From NCBI RefSeq assembly GCF_028736215.1, contig NZ_CP117883.1:868001-932000 (forward strand): a stretch of 64,000 nucleotides of DNA. Reading direction: 5' to 3'. This DNA comes from Mucilaginibacter sp. KACC 22773 (GTDB lineage Bacteria; Bacteroidota; Bacteroidia; Sphingobacteriales; Sphingobacteriaceae). The notes beneath the pieces were generated by a model that was not told the origin of the DNA, made no database searches, and saw nothing but the letters and a program-made list of their open reading frames with translations. A program made the position numbers and the translations under genes. Below, one piece after another: positions 1 through 7,019 of the stretch. Position 1 is the first letter of the stretch, and each line of letters starts with the position of its first letter.

Positions 1-102
1 CAATTGAAATATGAGCAACTGCGTAATGCCCTAATTTATAATATTGGAACTCCGCCGCCGGATTTAGCCGTTATTATCAGGGAAATTGTTGAAAAGGTTT
101 AA
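1..102 (+). CDS. 3' end of an unidentified CDS (truncated by window edge)
   Basis: Frame 1 is open from the first base to a TAA at 100-102 and gives 33 residues ending in IIREIVEKV. The piece has a proline-rich turn (GTPPPDL) followed by a hydrophobic helix-like tail. It is too short to assign a family. No terminator hairpin follows it directly. That this is a real gene end, rather than a chance open frame, is moderately likely from codon use and length. Confidence 0.45.
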   Translation, partial: QLKYEQLRNALIYNIGTPPPDLAVIIREIVEKV

Positions 103-251
103 ATCTGAACAACATTATTTACTTCTGAGTATATCCGTAGTATTTATTCGTCGATATTGACTTATTTCGCGTATGTCTTGCGGGAAATATAGGGGTTAAT
201 AGTAGGCTTGTGGCTTCAAAGAAGCCATTGTTTTTGTATTAAGGTGAATTC

Positions 252-370
252 GCGTTAACGATTGCAGCGGATACCGGCCTCGCGCCGAATGCCCGTGCAG
301 TATAAGCGGAAAGCGTGGGCCGCAGGCAACGCCCTTTTAGTAGCAAGTAGTTAGTATCAAGTAGCAAGAC
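252..370. repeat. Dispersed intergenic hairpin element, copy 1
   Basis: This stretch matches 21152-21272 over its whole length with no gap between the outer arms: GCGTT to AACGC is 76 bases in both copies. Shared blocks include GCGGATACCGGCC, GTGCAGTAT, GGCAACGCCCTT and a tail with TAGTTAGTATC. The outer GCGTT/AACGC and inner CGGCC/GGCCG pairs can form a stem in both copies. It lies in a gene-free gap (103-633) and has no open reading frame. Function is unknown. Confidence 0.7.
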
Positions 371-482
371 AAAACAGCGCAACTAAAATTCTGGCTATCC
401 TTTAATCCTAAAAATCAAGGTTCAGACAAAAAAGATCAACTTAACAACGGGCCGTTCCAGCTGCGGCGGGGTTTTAACCTGT

Positions 483-615
483 GGCTAAACTGGTTTCAGC
501 TTTCAACTGAACTGTGAAGCCAAAGGCTTCAACCCGCTTACCCACGAGTTACGCTACGCTAACCTCGCGGGAGTTCGGCTAAACTGGTTTCAGCTTTCAA
601 CTGAACTGTAAAGCC
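483..615. repeat. Pair of 39-bp direct repeats with one mismatch
   Basis: The unit beginning GGCTAAACTGGTTTCAGC occurs at 483-521 and again at 577-615, differing at one base (GTGAAGCC versus GTAAAGCC). A more diverged relative (GGTTTCATTTTCAGC...TGTGAAGCCGAAGG) is seen near 1210-1245, on the other side of the neighbouring lipoprotein gene. The rest of the 103-633 gap shows no credible coding frame. Confidence 0.75.
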
Positions 616-633
616 CTACAGCGTTCAATTTTC

Positions 634-1101
634 CTACTGCTTATCAAAAACCATGGGTGAAGCAACGCAACTGGCATTAAATGGGCAGGTAAAGTAAAGT
701 GAAAGTTTATTTTTAGGCCCGTTGAGCGACAGGCCGTAAGCAGCGGTTTTGGGGCCGTCAACGGGGGTAAGTTCGGTTACCGGGCCGTAACTGTTTTTGG
801 AGTTTGAATAATTTACCTGGTCGAACATGATTAACGAATCATTTTTGATGCTATATTTCCCGGTGCTTCTAAAGCGGTATCCTATTATTTTTTTGGTAAC
901 CGAATCTGTGGCTATAATATCGTATTGAAACTGGTTGCCATTTTTGAATTCATATTGTTGAATTCCCTGGAATTGCAGGATAGCCCATTTCCCGGTAATA
1001 TTAATGGTCCCGCTTGCATCCTTTTTACAGGCAGAAAAGGCAAATGCTAAAACAGCAGTTAAAAGGCTGAAAATTTTGATAAGGGTAAGTTTTGTTTTCA
1101 T
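634..1101 (-). CDS. Small putative lipoprotein, lipocalin-like
   Basis: The 155-residue product starts MKTKLTLIKIF; I prefer this ATG (1099-1101) to one six codons upstream because it gives a clean lipoprotein signal peptide. A hydrophobic stretch leads to a lipobox-like AFAFSAC with Cys about residue 25, then charged KKD. The mature part opens with ITGKWAILQFQG, the TGKW pattern common in Bacteroidota lipocalin-like lipoproteins, and is predicted mostly beta. It probably sits in the outer membrane or periplasm. It stands alone between repeat-bearing gaps, with no operon partner. The ligand or role is unknown. Confidence 0.7.
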   Translation of the reverse strand: MKTKLTLIKIFSLLTAVLAFAFSACKKDASGTINITGKWAILQFQGIQQYEFKNGNQFQYDIIATDSVTKKIIGYRFRSTGKYSIKNDSLIMFDQVNYSNSKNSYGPVTELTPVDGPKTAAYGLSLNGPKNKLSLYFTCPFNASCVASPMVFDKQ

Positions 1102-1410
1102 ATTGATAATTACGCACAAACAGATGCTGCTGATACAGTTGAGGAGTTTTTTGTTAAAGTACCCTCATCTGCCAATCGCTGCCGCGAGTGTTTAATTTGT
1201 GCAACAACATGGTTTCATTTTCAGCTTTGCTGTGAAGCCGAAGGAGTCGGCCAACGTATTTATTCAATACCATTCTGCTAATTCTCTTTGCGTAAAATAA
1301 ATTTACCCTGTTACCCTATAACAACCATTTGCGTCACCAGCAAAAGTTTAAAAGCAATTGCAATGGGGCTTTTATGTTTATATTCCTATTTTTGGGCAAA
1401 ATTTAAAAAA
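1102..1410. other. Divergent intergenic gap, no gene seen
   Basis: This stretch separates the minus-strand lipoprotein from the plus-strand DedA gene and must hold both promoters. No clear TAnnTTTG box with a spaced TTG could be fixed. A diverged copy of the 483/577 repeat lies at about 1210-1245. In-frame codons upstream of the DedA start are open from 1288 but do not resemble the family. Confidence 0.4.
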
Positions 1411-2064
1411 GTGGAAGTAATAAAAAGCATCATCGATTTTATATTGCATATAGATAAGCACCTGGTACAAATAACCAGCGCCTACCAGGGTTGGACATAC
1501 CTGATCCTGTTTGCCATTATTTTTGCTGAAACCGGTTTTGTTGTTACCCCATTTTTGCCCGGCGATTCGCTGCTGTTTGCGGCAGGCGCCCTTATAGCCG
1601 GCGGCAAATCGGGACTTGATATCTATTTACTGGCAATTATCCTGGTGATTGCTGCATTTGCGGGCAATACTGTAAACTACCTGTTGGGCAGCTACCTTGG
1701 CCCCAAGGTGTTTAAGGAACAAAATAAGATACTGAAGCTTGATTATTACCTTAAAACTAAAGCTTTTTTTGACAAACATGGCGGTAAAGCGGTAATTTTT
1801 AGTCGCTTTTTGCCCATCATCCGCACAGTGGCGCCGTTTGTAGCCGGTGTTGGCCATATGCCATTTTTGCGTTATAGCCTATATAATATTGTGGGCGGGG
1901 CTGCCTGGGTGCTTAGTTTTTTAATGATAGGCTTCTTTTTTGGTAATATCCCGGTGATTAAAGAAAACTTTACCATTGTGGTAATGGTAATTATCCTGGT
2001 ATCGGTAGTGCCGCCTGTTTATGCTGCTATAAAAGCAAAAACGGATAAGAATACAGCCGGGTAA
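1411..2064 (+). CDS. DedA family inner-membrane protein
   Basis: The product is a multi-pass membrane protein of the DedA/SNARE-associated (PF09335) family, linked in other bacteria to membrane homeostasis and lipid-carrier flipping. Using the GTG at 1411 it is 217 residues, the usual DedA length. Family motifs are clear: ETGFVVTPFLPGDSLLF at 40-56 and FSRFLPIIRTVAPFVAG at 130-146. Hydrophobic segments surround both, plus a C-terminal one at about 185-205. The frame is open further upstream (ATGs at 1288 and 1363), but that extension does not look like DedA. It is monocistronic here and converges on the next gene. Confidence 0.88.
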   Translation: MEVIKSIIDFILHIDKHLVQITSAYQGWTYLILFAIIFAETGFVVTPFLPGDSLLFAAGALIAGGKSGLDIYLLAIILVIAAFAGNTVNYLLGSYLGPKVFKEQNKILKLDYYLKTKAFFDKHGGKAVIFSRFLPIIRTVAPFVAGVGHMPFLRYSLYNIVGGAAWVLSFLMIGFFFGNIPVIKENFTIVVMVIILVSVVPPVYAAIKAKTDKNTAG

Positions 2065-2129
2065 TACAATACTTTTAAAGCATCCCACAGGACAGGTGAC
2101 CCGCATGAAACACACTTAGCATGTGGGGT

Positions 2130-2145
2130 GCCGAAACAATTCGGC
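2130..2145. repeat. Small hairpin in convergent gap
   Basis: GCCGAA-ACAA-TTCGGC forms a 6-bp perfect stem between the convergent DedA and DUF3108-like genes. No U-tract follows on either strand, so it is not a classical terminator. It could be part of a short dispersed word; only one copy is seen in this window. Confidence 0.4.
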
Positions 2146-2226
2146 ATGACATTGGGGATTAAATCGTTGCCATTTCCCCTTCAGAATCCGTGGATCTTAC
2201 CCCCCGGATTGATTAATAACCTGAAT

Positions 2227-2919
2227 TTAATTCACCGAATCGAGCAAGGTTGTAGCCACCAGTTTACCATCCTTGCCATAGGTTTCTGATTTGGCAAAAC
2301 GGCCCAGCTTTGGTGCAAACCATTCAATAACTTTTATTTGAAAAGGGATGGATGTGCCCATCATACTAATCCTGAAAACGATATCATTGGTTATTTTAAA
2401 ACAATCAAAACTGCCGGCTTTGGTTGTTACTTTCTCCTGCTTTTCGACTTTGCGGTTATTAATATTTAATTGTACCTGGCCCATTTGCGTGCCGTTGCTG
2501 CCAACGTTAATGTTAAGGGCTCCGTCGTCAAGCTTTTGCCCGGCTTTCAGGTTTATGGGGTAGCTCAGGTATTTAGTATCGCCGGTCATTTCCATGTTTC
2601 CTAATTGCCTTAATGAAGCCGCCGGGATAAATGTTTTCATGTCAATTTTTATAGCCTGCCCGGTACATATAATTTCAGAATTTCCGGAACCCATTGATTT
2701 GCCGGTTTTATCAAAAAGTTCTATCCGGGCGTTTACGGTGGCGGCATCTTTCCTGTTGGTATTGCACACCATCGATCCCATGGGTTTGCTATCGCCGCCC
2801 TGGTTAACGTATGTGAATTTTTTGCCGTTTACATTGCTAATGAACGGACTGCAGTTTTGTGCCGATACCTGGCAAACAAAAGATGTAATAAAAATTATAG
2901 CAGGAATTATTTTTTTCAT
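2227..2919 (-). CDS. Secreted DUF3108/TapB-like protein
   Basis: The 230-residue product has a signal peptide (MKKIIPAIIFITSFVCQVSA, cleavage before QNC) and then a beta-rich domain. The C-terminal half, with KAGSFDCFKI and a closing EWFAPKLGRFAKSETYGKDGK, matches the pattern of Bacteroidota DUF3108-like (TapB family) periplasmic proteins, where a converted-value domain ends in WFAP.lG.vk.e. Function in the family is not well defined. It lies alone, converging with dedA. The ATG is the only good start because it begins the signal peptide. Confidence 0.65.
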   Translation of the reverse strand: MKKIIPAIIFITSFVCQVSAQNCSPFISNVNGKKFTYVNQGGDSKPMGSMVCNTNRKDAATVNARIELFDKTGKSMGSGNSEIICTGQAIKIDMKTFIPAASLRQLGNMEMTGDTKYLSYPINLKAGQKLDDGALNINVGSNGTQMGQVQLNINNRKVEKQEKVTTKAGSFDCFKITNDIVFRISMMGTSIPFQIKVIEWFAPKLGRFAKSETYGKDGKLVATTLLDSVN

Positions 2920-2994
2920 GGAATTGATTTGTTGAACATTAAAACTACAAAACCATTGCGATATTGTGGATATGAGCCCATATGTATTTTAACT

Positions 2995-3008
2995 CCCCCT
3001 TCAGGGGG
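2995..3008 (-). terminator. Possible terminator hairpin of the downstream minus-strand gene
   Basis: CCCCC-TTCA-GGGGG lies just beyond the stop of the minus-strand phospholipase-like gene. Read on the minus strand it is followed by AGTTAAAA rather than a proper U-tract, so termination is uncertain. The C-rich/G-rich stem may equally be a dispersed word. Confidence 0.3.
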
Positions 3009-3015
3009 CCGGGGG

Positions 3016-3873
3016 CTATGGCTGCCCGGCATCCACCCAGGCCGAATACCAGAAACTGCCCACCGAAAGTATGGATGCCCGCATTTGCCGCTCGATCATG
3101 CCTTTCAACGCTTTTTGATAGGCGAGACTGTAAGCTTCCGAGTAGTCTTTAATCTCTTTTTTGCCATGCAGCACCATGCTGTATTTTTTACCGGGAGGAT
3201 AGCTTTTGTTTAATATCCTTTCGAAACGCAAAACTGTATCTGCGCTTTTAAATGATGCCCTGCAAATCCGAAAGGCCTCGGCTAACGGGTTTTCTATATA
3301 GCGGGCCTTACCTGCCTTTAAATTGTACTTATCGGCAAAAAGCTCGGGGATGCGGCTTTCCCATAGGGCATGGATGCCGGTTTGGTTGGTAAATTGCCCA
3401 TTGTAGTTGATGGTAAGGTGCAAGGGTACATGGGCATCGGCAATGTAATGCCCAAGGTTGGCCGAAGTATTCAGGACAGCCAAGGTGTCGTGAGCCTTAA
3501 ATGCCCTTACCAGTTTATAGTACTGGTATTGAATGGTCCAGGGAACGGTGCCGTACTTGTTTAAGGTATCGGCGGTATATTTTTTGGCGGCGTCCTTCCA
3601 TTTTTGCGGCATGGCGGCCCATGGTTTTTTACCATAATAGTCGGCATCAAAAAAATGGCGGGGGGCTTCGGTGGAGTCTACGTAACGGCGTTTGTCGGCG
3701 CTTACGGCATGTTCCACGATATAATCGATATTTGACTTGTAAAACCCAATCATACCCTTAGGTAGCGTATAAACGGCCAGTTTGTTGATGCGGTAATGCG
3801 CGAAGAAACCCCAGGAGGAGCACAGTAATATTAACCCGATACCCGATAAGCTTAAAACGATGGCCCGCTTCAT
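3016..3873 (-). CDS. Zinc-dependent phospholipase C / S1-P1 nuclease-like secreted enzyme
   Basis: The 285-residue precursor has an N-terminal hydrophobic signal (1-20), with predicted cleavage just before Trp21. That places a Trp at the mature N-terminus, where the zinc PLC and S1/P1 nuclease families use it as a metal ligand. Further candidate ligands follow the family order: H26 in FFAHYRIN, H55/D60, H73 in PRHFFDAD, H142-x3-D146-x5-H152 in GHYIADAHVPLH, and H168-x3-E172 in HALWE. It should be a trinuclear zinc phosphodiesterase outside the cytoplasm. Substrate (phospholipid, nucleic acid or other) cannot be told. The gene appears single. Confidence 0.82.
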   Translation of the reverse strand: MKRAIVLSLSGIGLILLCSSWGFFAHYRINKLAVYTLPKGMIGFYKSNIDYIVEHAVSADKRRYVDSTEAPRHFFDADYYGKKPWAAMPQKWKDAAKKYTADTLNKYGTVPWTIQYQYYKLVRAFKAHDTLAVLNTSANLGHYIADAHVPLHLTINYNGQFTNQTGIHALWESRIPELFADKYNLKAGKARYIENPLAEAFRICRASFKSADTVLRFERILNKSYPPGKKYSMVLHGKKEIKDYSEAYSLAYQKALKGMIERQMRASILSVGSFWYSAWVDAGQP

Positions 3874-3954
3874 GAGGGTAAATATGGGTTTAAGTTTTGG
3901 TTTTTTTGGGTGGATTTTAGTTTTTTAGCTAAATTGCCTTTTATAGAAATAAAC

Positions 3955-4137
3955 ATGAAGTTGTTATCAAGCTATCTGCTGAAAAAAATAAAATTGATTA
4001 TCTCGATTTTTAGAAAAAGTAACGCTTTAAGCGAAACAGATCACCTACTATCAACATCAGCAAACAGGGAACGCCTGGGGGAATCTATCGAACAATTGAA
4101 ATCCGGGAAAACGATCAGCTATAATTTCGATAAATAA
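3955..4137 (+). CDS. Small ORF with antitoxin-like C-terminal tail
   Basis: The 60-residue product from the ATG at 3955 has a hydrophobic/basic start (MKLLSSYLLKKIKLIISIF) and a C-terminal segment, LLSTSANRERLGESIEQLKSGK. That segment resembles the part of Phd/YefM-type antitoxins that wraps the toxin. The usual N-terminal DNA-binding fold is absent and no toxin gene adjoins it. Its stop codon abuts the stop of the convergent methyltransferase gene with no spacer (4137/4138). It may be a remnant or a small unrelated protein. Confidence 0.5.
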   Translation: MKLLSSYLLKKIKLIISIFRKSNALSETDHLLSTSANRERLGESIEQLKSGKTISYNFDK

Positions 4138-4896
4138 TTACAACTTCCCCACATAAACCTTCGTGTCATAATTAATGGTAATAAAACCATCCTGCTGATA
4201 CCGGGCGAAAAGGATTTTGAGGTCGTTCATCATAGCCTCATACCCGGCCTCTTCGCGGGTGGGCATATATGATGACGACAGCAGGCGCCCCGTTAATCCT
4301 TCCAAATCAAAAACCTGTTTGTTTGCAAATACTTTGAGCCGGAAAGTTTCGGGCGCAAAAAAGGCGCCTATCTGCTCATCATTAATATTCCGGTGATCAA
4401 CTTTCACATAATCGTTACCGTGGGCAACGATGAGTTGGTCATATTCAATCTCAAAGTCCGAACTTGTTTTTCGTTCGTTCCAAATCAGCACCACAATCCC
4501 GGCAGGCCTTAGTACGCGCTTAAACTCCGCCCTTGATTTTTCCCGGTCGAACCAATGGAAAGCCTGGCCGGCTATAATGAAATCGATGCTGCCAGTTTCC
4601 AGGCCGGTATTTTCGGCGGTGCCATTCATGGCTTTGAAGCCGGGATAATTGCCCAGTAGCTCAAACGATTTAGCACGCATCTCCTGGTTGGGTTCAATGG
4701 CGATCACTTTGTATCCGGCATCCAGGAACAGGGCGGTGGATATGCCGGTACCCGCGCCAATATCGGCGATGAGTTTGTCGGCGGATAGCTCGTAATCGTC
4801 TTCCAAAAATTCCACAATTGTTTTGGGGTAGTGTGGCCGGTACTTTACATAATCGTTTACCCGGTTGCTAAACCTGGTTGTGCTGTTGTTGGTCAT
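4138..4896 (-). CDS. Class I SAM-dependent methyltransferase
   Basis: The 252-residue protein has a Rossmann methyltransferase core (Methyltransf_11 type). SAM motif I is ADIGAGTGI at 44-52, the acidic post-I residue is E68 in AIEPN, and IDFIIAGQAFHWFD marks motif II. LRPAGIVVLIW gives motif III. The substrate is unknown; similar proteins with the N-terminal F..R...Y..YRP..P pattern act on small molecules. It is the last gene before a large repeat block and is divergent from rpsT. Confidence 0.82.
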   Translation of the reverse strand: MTNNSTTRFSNRVNDYVKYRPHYPKTIVEFLEDDYELSADKLIADIGAGTGISTALFLDAGYKVIAIEPNQEMRAKSFELLGNYPGFKAMNGTAENTGLETGSIDFIIAGQAFHWFDREKSRAEFKRVLRPAGIVVLIWNERKTSSDFEIEYDQLIVAHGNDYVKVDHRNINDEQIGAFFAPETFRLKVFANKQVFDLEGLTGRLLSSSYMPTREEAGYEAMMNDLKILFARYQQDGFITINYDTKVYVGKL

Positions 4897-4904
4897 TTTT
4901 AGGT

Positions 4905-5305
4905 TGATTGGGTTGGATTGAGTTAGATTAAGTTGATTGAGTTGGATTAAGTTAAGATTAAGTTGATTGAGTTAAGATTAAGTTGATTGAGTTAAGATTA
5001 AGTTGATTCGTTTGAGTTATTACCATGATTTGTATACACTAAACAATATGCCATTGGTACGAAATGTTTTAAAAACTTTGCCATCTAACCCTAACTTAAT
5101 CAACCTAATCTAACCCAATCAACCAATCAACTAATTTGCCATCTAACCCCAACTTAATCAACCTAATCTAACCCAATCAACTAATCAACTAATTTGCCAT
5201 CTAACCCCAACTTAATCAACCTAATCTAACCCAATCAACCAATCAACTAATTTGCCATCTAACCCCAACTTAATCAACCAAATCTAACCTAATCAACCAA
5301 TAAAC
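4905..5305. repeat. Tandem-word inverted repeat with four 58-bp units
   Basis: The right half (5077-5305) contains four contiguous copies of a 58-bp unit starting TTTGCCATCTAACC, at 5077, 5135, 5193 and 5251 (the last slightly short). They differ at a few positions only. The left half (about 4910-5010) is made of TTGATTGAGTTAAGATTAAG-like words, roughly the reverse complement of the CAACTTAATCAACCTAATC words on the right, so the block can fold into a long imperfect hairpin. There are no unique spacers, so it is not a CRISPR. It fills the divergent gap before rpsT. Confidence 0.85.
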
Positions 5306-5321
5306 TTTTTTAAAATAGCAT

Positions 5322-5352
5322 TTGCAATAATCAAATTATCGCCCTATATTTG
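5322..5352 (+). promoter_or_regulatory. Bacteroidota-type promoter of rpsT
   Basis: TTG at 5322-5324 is followed after 20 bases by TATATTTG at 5345-5352, a perfect fit to the phylum -33/-7 consensus TTG...TAnnTTTG. The predicted start leaves a leader of roughly 35 bases before the rpsT ATG at 5395. Confidence 0.8.
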
Positions 5353-5394
5353 CAGTCCTTAAAATAAGTATAAAAAAGAATAACAAGCTATACG

Positions 5395-5649
5395 ATGGCA
5401 AATCATAAATCATCTTTAAAAAGAATCAGGTCAAACGCTGCGAAGCGTCTGCGCAACAGGTACCAGGCAAAAACAACCAGGAACGCTATTAAAAAATTAA
5501 GAAACACTACTACTAAAGCTGATGCAGCTGCATTGTTAGGTAAAGTGATTTCTATGCTTGATCGTTTAGCTAAAAAGAATGTTATTCACAAAAATAAAGC
5601 TTCAAATAATAAATCGAAGCTTACTAAATTTGTAAACGGCTTAAGCTAA
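5395..5649 (+). CDS. rpsT: 30S ribosomal protein S20
   Basis: The 84-residue, Lys/Arg-rich protein starts [21 protein letters not shown], the classic bS20 signature, and is all alpha-helical. It binds 16S rRNA early in small-subunit assembly. Length and start match the family exactly. It has its own promoter (5322-5352) and a strong terminator (5671-5705), so it is transcribed alone. No Shine-Dalgarno site precedes the ATG, as usual in this phylum. Confidence 0.98.
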   Translation: MANHKSSLKRIRSNAAKRLRNRYQAKTTRNAIKKLRNTTTKADAAALLGKVISMLDRLAKKNVIHKNKASNNKSKLTKFVNGLS

Positions 5650-5670
5650 ATCTTAGCTTTTAACGATATA

Positions 5671-5705
5671 AAAAAAGGATCATACCAGCGGTATGATCCT
5701 TTTTT
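5671..5705 (+). terminator. Intrinsic terminator of rpsT
   Basis: GGATCATACC (5677-5686), loop AGC, GGTATGATCC (5690-5699) is a perfect 10-bp stem, with A6 upstream and a T6 run downstream. The symmetry of the flanking A and T runs would let it act on either strand. Confidence 0.93.
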
Positions 5706-5735
5706 AGTTTCCATGCTTTTTCATACTTTAATGCC

Positions 5736-6434
5736 GTGGAAAACTACGAAAACAAGATCGGCATAAAATCATGGGCCGAGGCCGACCGTCCGCGCGAAAA
5801 ACTCAGTGGCCAGGGCAGGCGGGCACTTACCGATGCCGAACTGATTGCCATCCTTATTGGCTCGGGCAGCCGCAACGAAACGGCTGTCGAACTTAGTAAA
5901 CGCATCCTGCACCATTACGAAAATGATTTGAATAAGCTTGGAAAAGCTTCTATATCAGAACTTTCTAAGTTTAAAGGGATAGGCGAGGCCAAGGCTATTT
6001 CCATCATCGCCGCCCTTGAAATTGGCCGGCGCCGCAACGATACCGAAAGCCAGGCGCCCGATTATATCAACTCCAGCAGAGATGGCTACAATATTATGCG
6101 CCGCCATTTGATGGACCTGAATCACGAAGAATTCTGGATAATTTTATTAGGCCGTTCGCAGAAGGTACTGGGTAAGGAACTGATTAGCAAGGGTGGGTTA
6201 GCCTCCACCGTGTGCGATCCTAAAATAATTTTCCACGCGGCCCTGCAATACCAGGCCAGTGGTATTATATTGGTGCACAACCATCCATCGGGTAACCTGA
6301 AGCCAAGCCAGGAAGATATTTTGCTTACTAAAAAGCTCTCTGCCGCAGGCCGGATGCTGGACATAAGCGTGTTTGATCACCTGATTATTACCGACAATGG
6401 ATACATGAGTTTGGGAGATGCGGAGATGATGTAA
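5736..6434 (+). CDS. radC: DNA repair protein RadC (JAB-type MPN+ domain)
   Basis: The 232-residue protein has the full RadC layout. There is an N-terminal UPF0758 segment (IKSWAEADRPREKL), a helix-hairpin-helix at about 75-99 (KFKGIGEAKA), and a C-terminal JAB metalloprotease-like domain. The zinc motif is H181-x-H183-x10-D194 (HNHPSGNLKPSQED). The biochemical role of RadC is unsettled despite the name. The start is a GTG at 5736, since an overlapping ATG at 5731 is in another frame. It ends within the left arm region of an inverted repeat. Confidence 0.93.
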   Translation: MENYENKIGIKSWAEADRPREKLSGQGRRALTDAELIAILIGSGSRNETAVELSKRILHHYENDLNKLGKASISELSKFKGIGEAKAISIIAALEIGRRRNDTESQAPDYINSSRDGYNIMRRHLMDLNHEEFWIILLGRSQKVLGKELISKGGLASTVCDPKIIFHAALQYQASGIILVHNHPSGNLKPSQEDILLTKKLSAAGRMLDISVFDHLIITDNGYMSLGDAEMM

Positions 6435-6973
6435 GGCAGATGTGCAGATTTCAGATGATAGATGTGCAGATGCTTTTGACTATAGATATGCAAAGGTTAT
6501 GAATTTTGATTTTTTAAGAAAACTATTTAAGGATAATCAAATGCGTGTTTATGACGTGCCGGGCCTGCTTGATGCGAGCGAAACGGAAGAGCAACTTGTA
6601 CGTGACTTTGTGAGGTTAACGCCGGTAGATAGAATGAGAAGTATTATAAAGTACGGCGAATCTGGTAACAAAGAATACTTCTATTTATTAAAATGGGTTG
6701 TTTTTTACGATCTGGATAAAAGTATAAAACTTGCGGCGCTGAAGCGGATACATTTGTTTAAAAGTAATTCAGATGTAGTGACAGTATTAAACGAATTATC
6801 GCATCATACTGAAACGCTTGATTTAGAGCCTTATTATTCCATGGCCTTAAGTCGAGTTGGGATGATTTCAGAAAATGAATTTAAAGAAAGGATGAATAAT
6901 GCAAAGTAATCGCCTTTAGTATCTTTTTTGTTTCCTTGCATCTGCACATCTGAAATCTGCATATCTGCACATC
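6435..6973. repeat. Inverted repeat arms flanking a small ORF
   Basis: The left arm (6435-6473) is built of the words GCAGATGTGCAGATTTCAG and GATGTGCAGATGC. The right arm (6938-6973) reads GCATCTGCACATCTGAAATC and onward, close to its reverse complement. Unlike the other tandem-word inverted repeats here, the arms are about 465 bases apart and enclose a complete gene (6499-6909). A related single-arm copy is at 21026-21052. Confidence 0.8.
6499..6909 (+). CDS. Hypothetical protein, helical, enclosed by inverted repeats
   Basis: The 136-residue protein starts at the ATG at 6499 (MNFDFLRKLFKDN). The frame is open upstream to 6442, but that part lies in the repeat arm and is not natural protein sequence. 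It is largely alpha-helical; the segment LLKWVVFYDLDKSIKLAALK resembles one HEAT-like helical repeat. No signal peptide, membrane segment or catalytic motif is visible, and I do not recognise the family. Its position between inverted repeat arms is the notable point. Confidence 0.65.
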   Translation: MNFDFLRKLFKDNQMRVYDVPGLLDASETEEQLVRDFVRLTPVDRMRSIIKYGESGNKEYFYLLKWVVFYDLDKSIKLAALKRIHLFKSNSDVVTVLNELSHHTETLDLEPYYSMALSRVGMISENEFKERMNNAK

Positions 6974-6991
6974 ACTATTCACCCTAAATTG

Positions 6992-6999
6992 TATCTTTG
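6992..6999 (+). promoter_or_regulatory. -7 box of the pheT promoter
   Basis: TATCTTTG fits TAnnTTTG and lies 20 bases before the pheT ATG at 7020. A clear TTG at -33 is not seen because that position is inside the repeat arm. The mRNA leader would be only about 15 bases. Confidence 0.55.
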
Positions 7000-7019
7000 C
7001 CGATTATCATTTCTGAATA

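Noticed and set aside
5077..5305. CRISPR-like array of 58-bp repeats
   Set aside because: The units are directly contiguous with no unique spacers, vary in sequence, and there are no cas genes in the window.
6442..6498. Longer N-terminus for the repeat-enclosed small gene
   Set aside because: Those codons lie mostly in the inverted repeat arm and read as low-complexity sequence; the ATG at 6499 gives a normal protein start.
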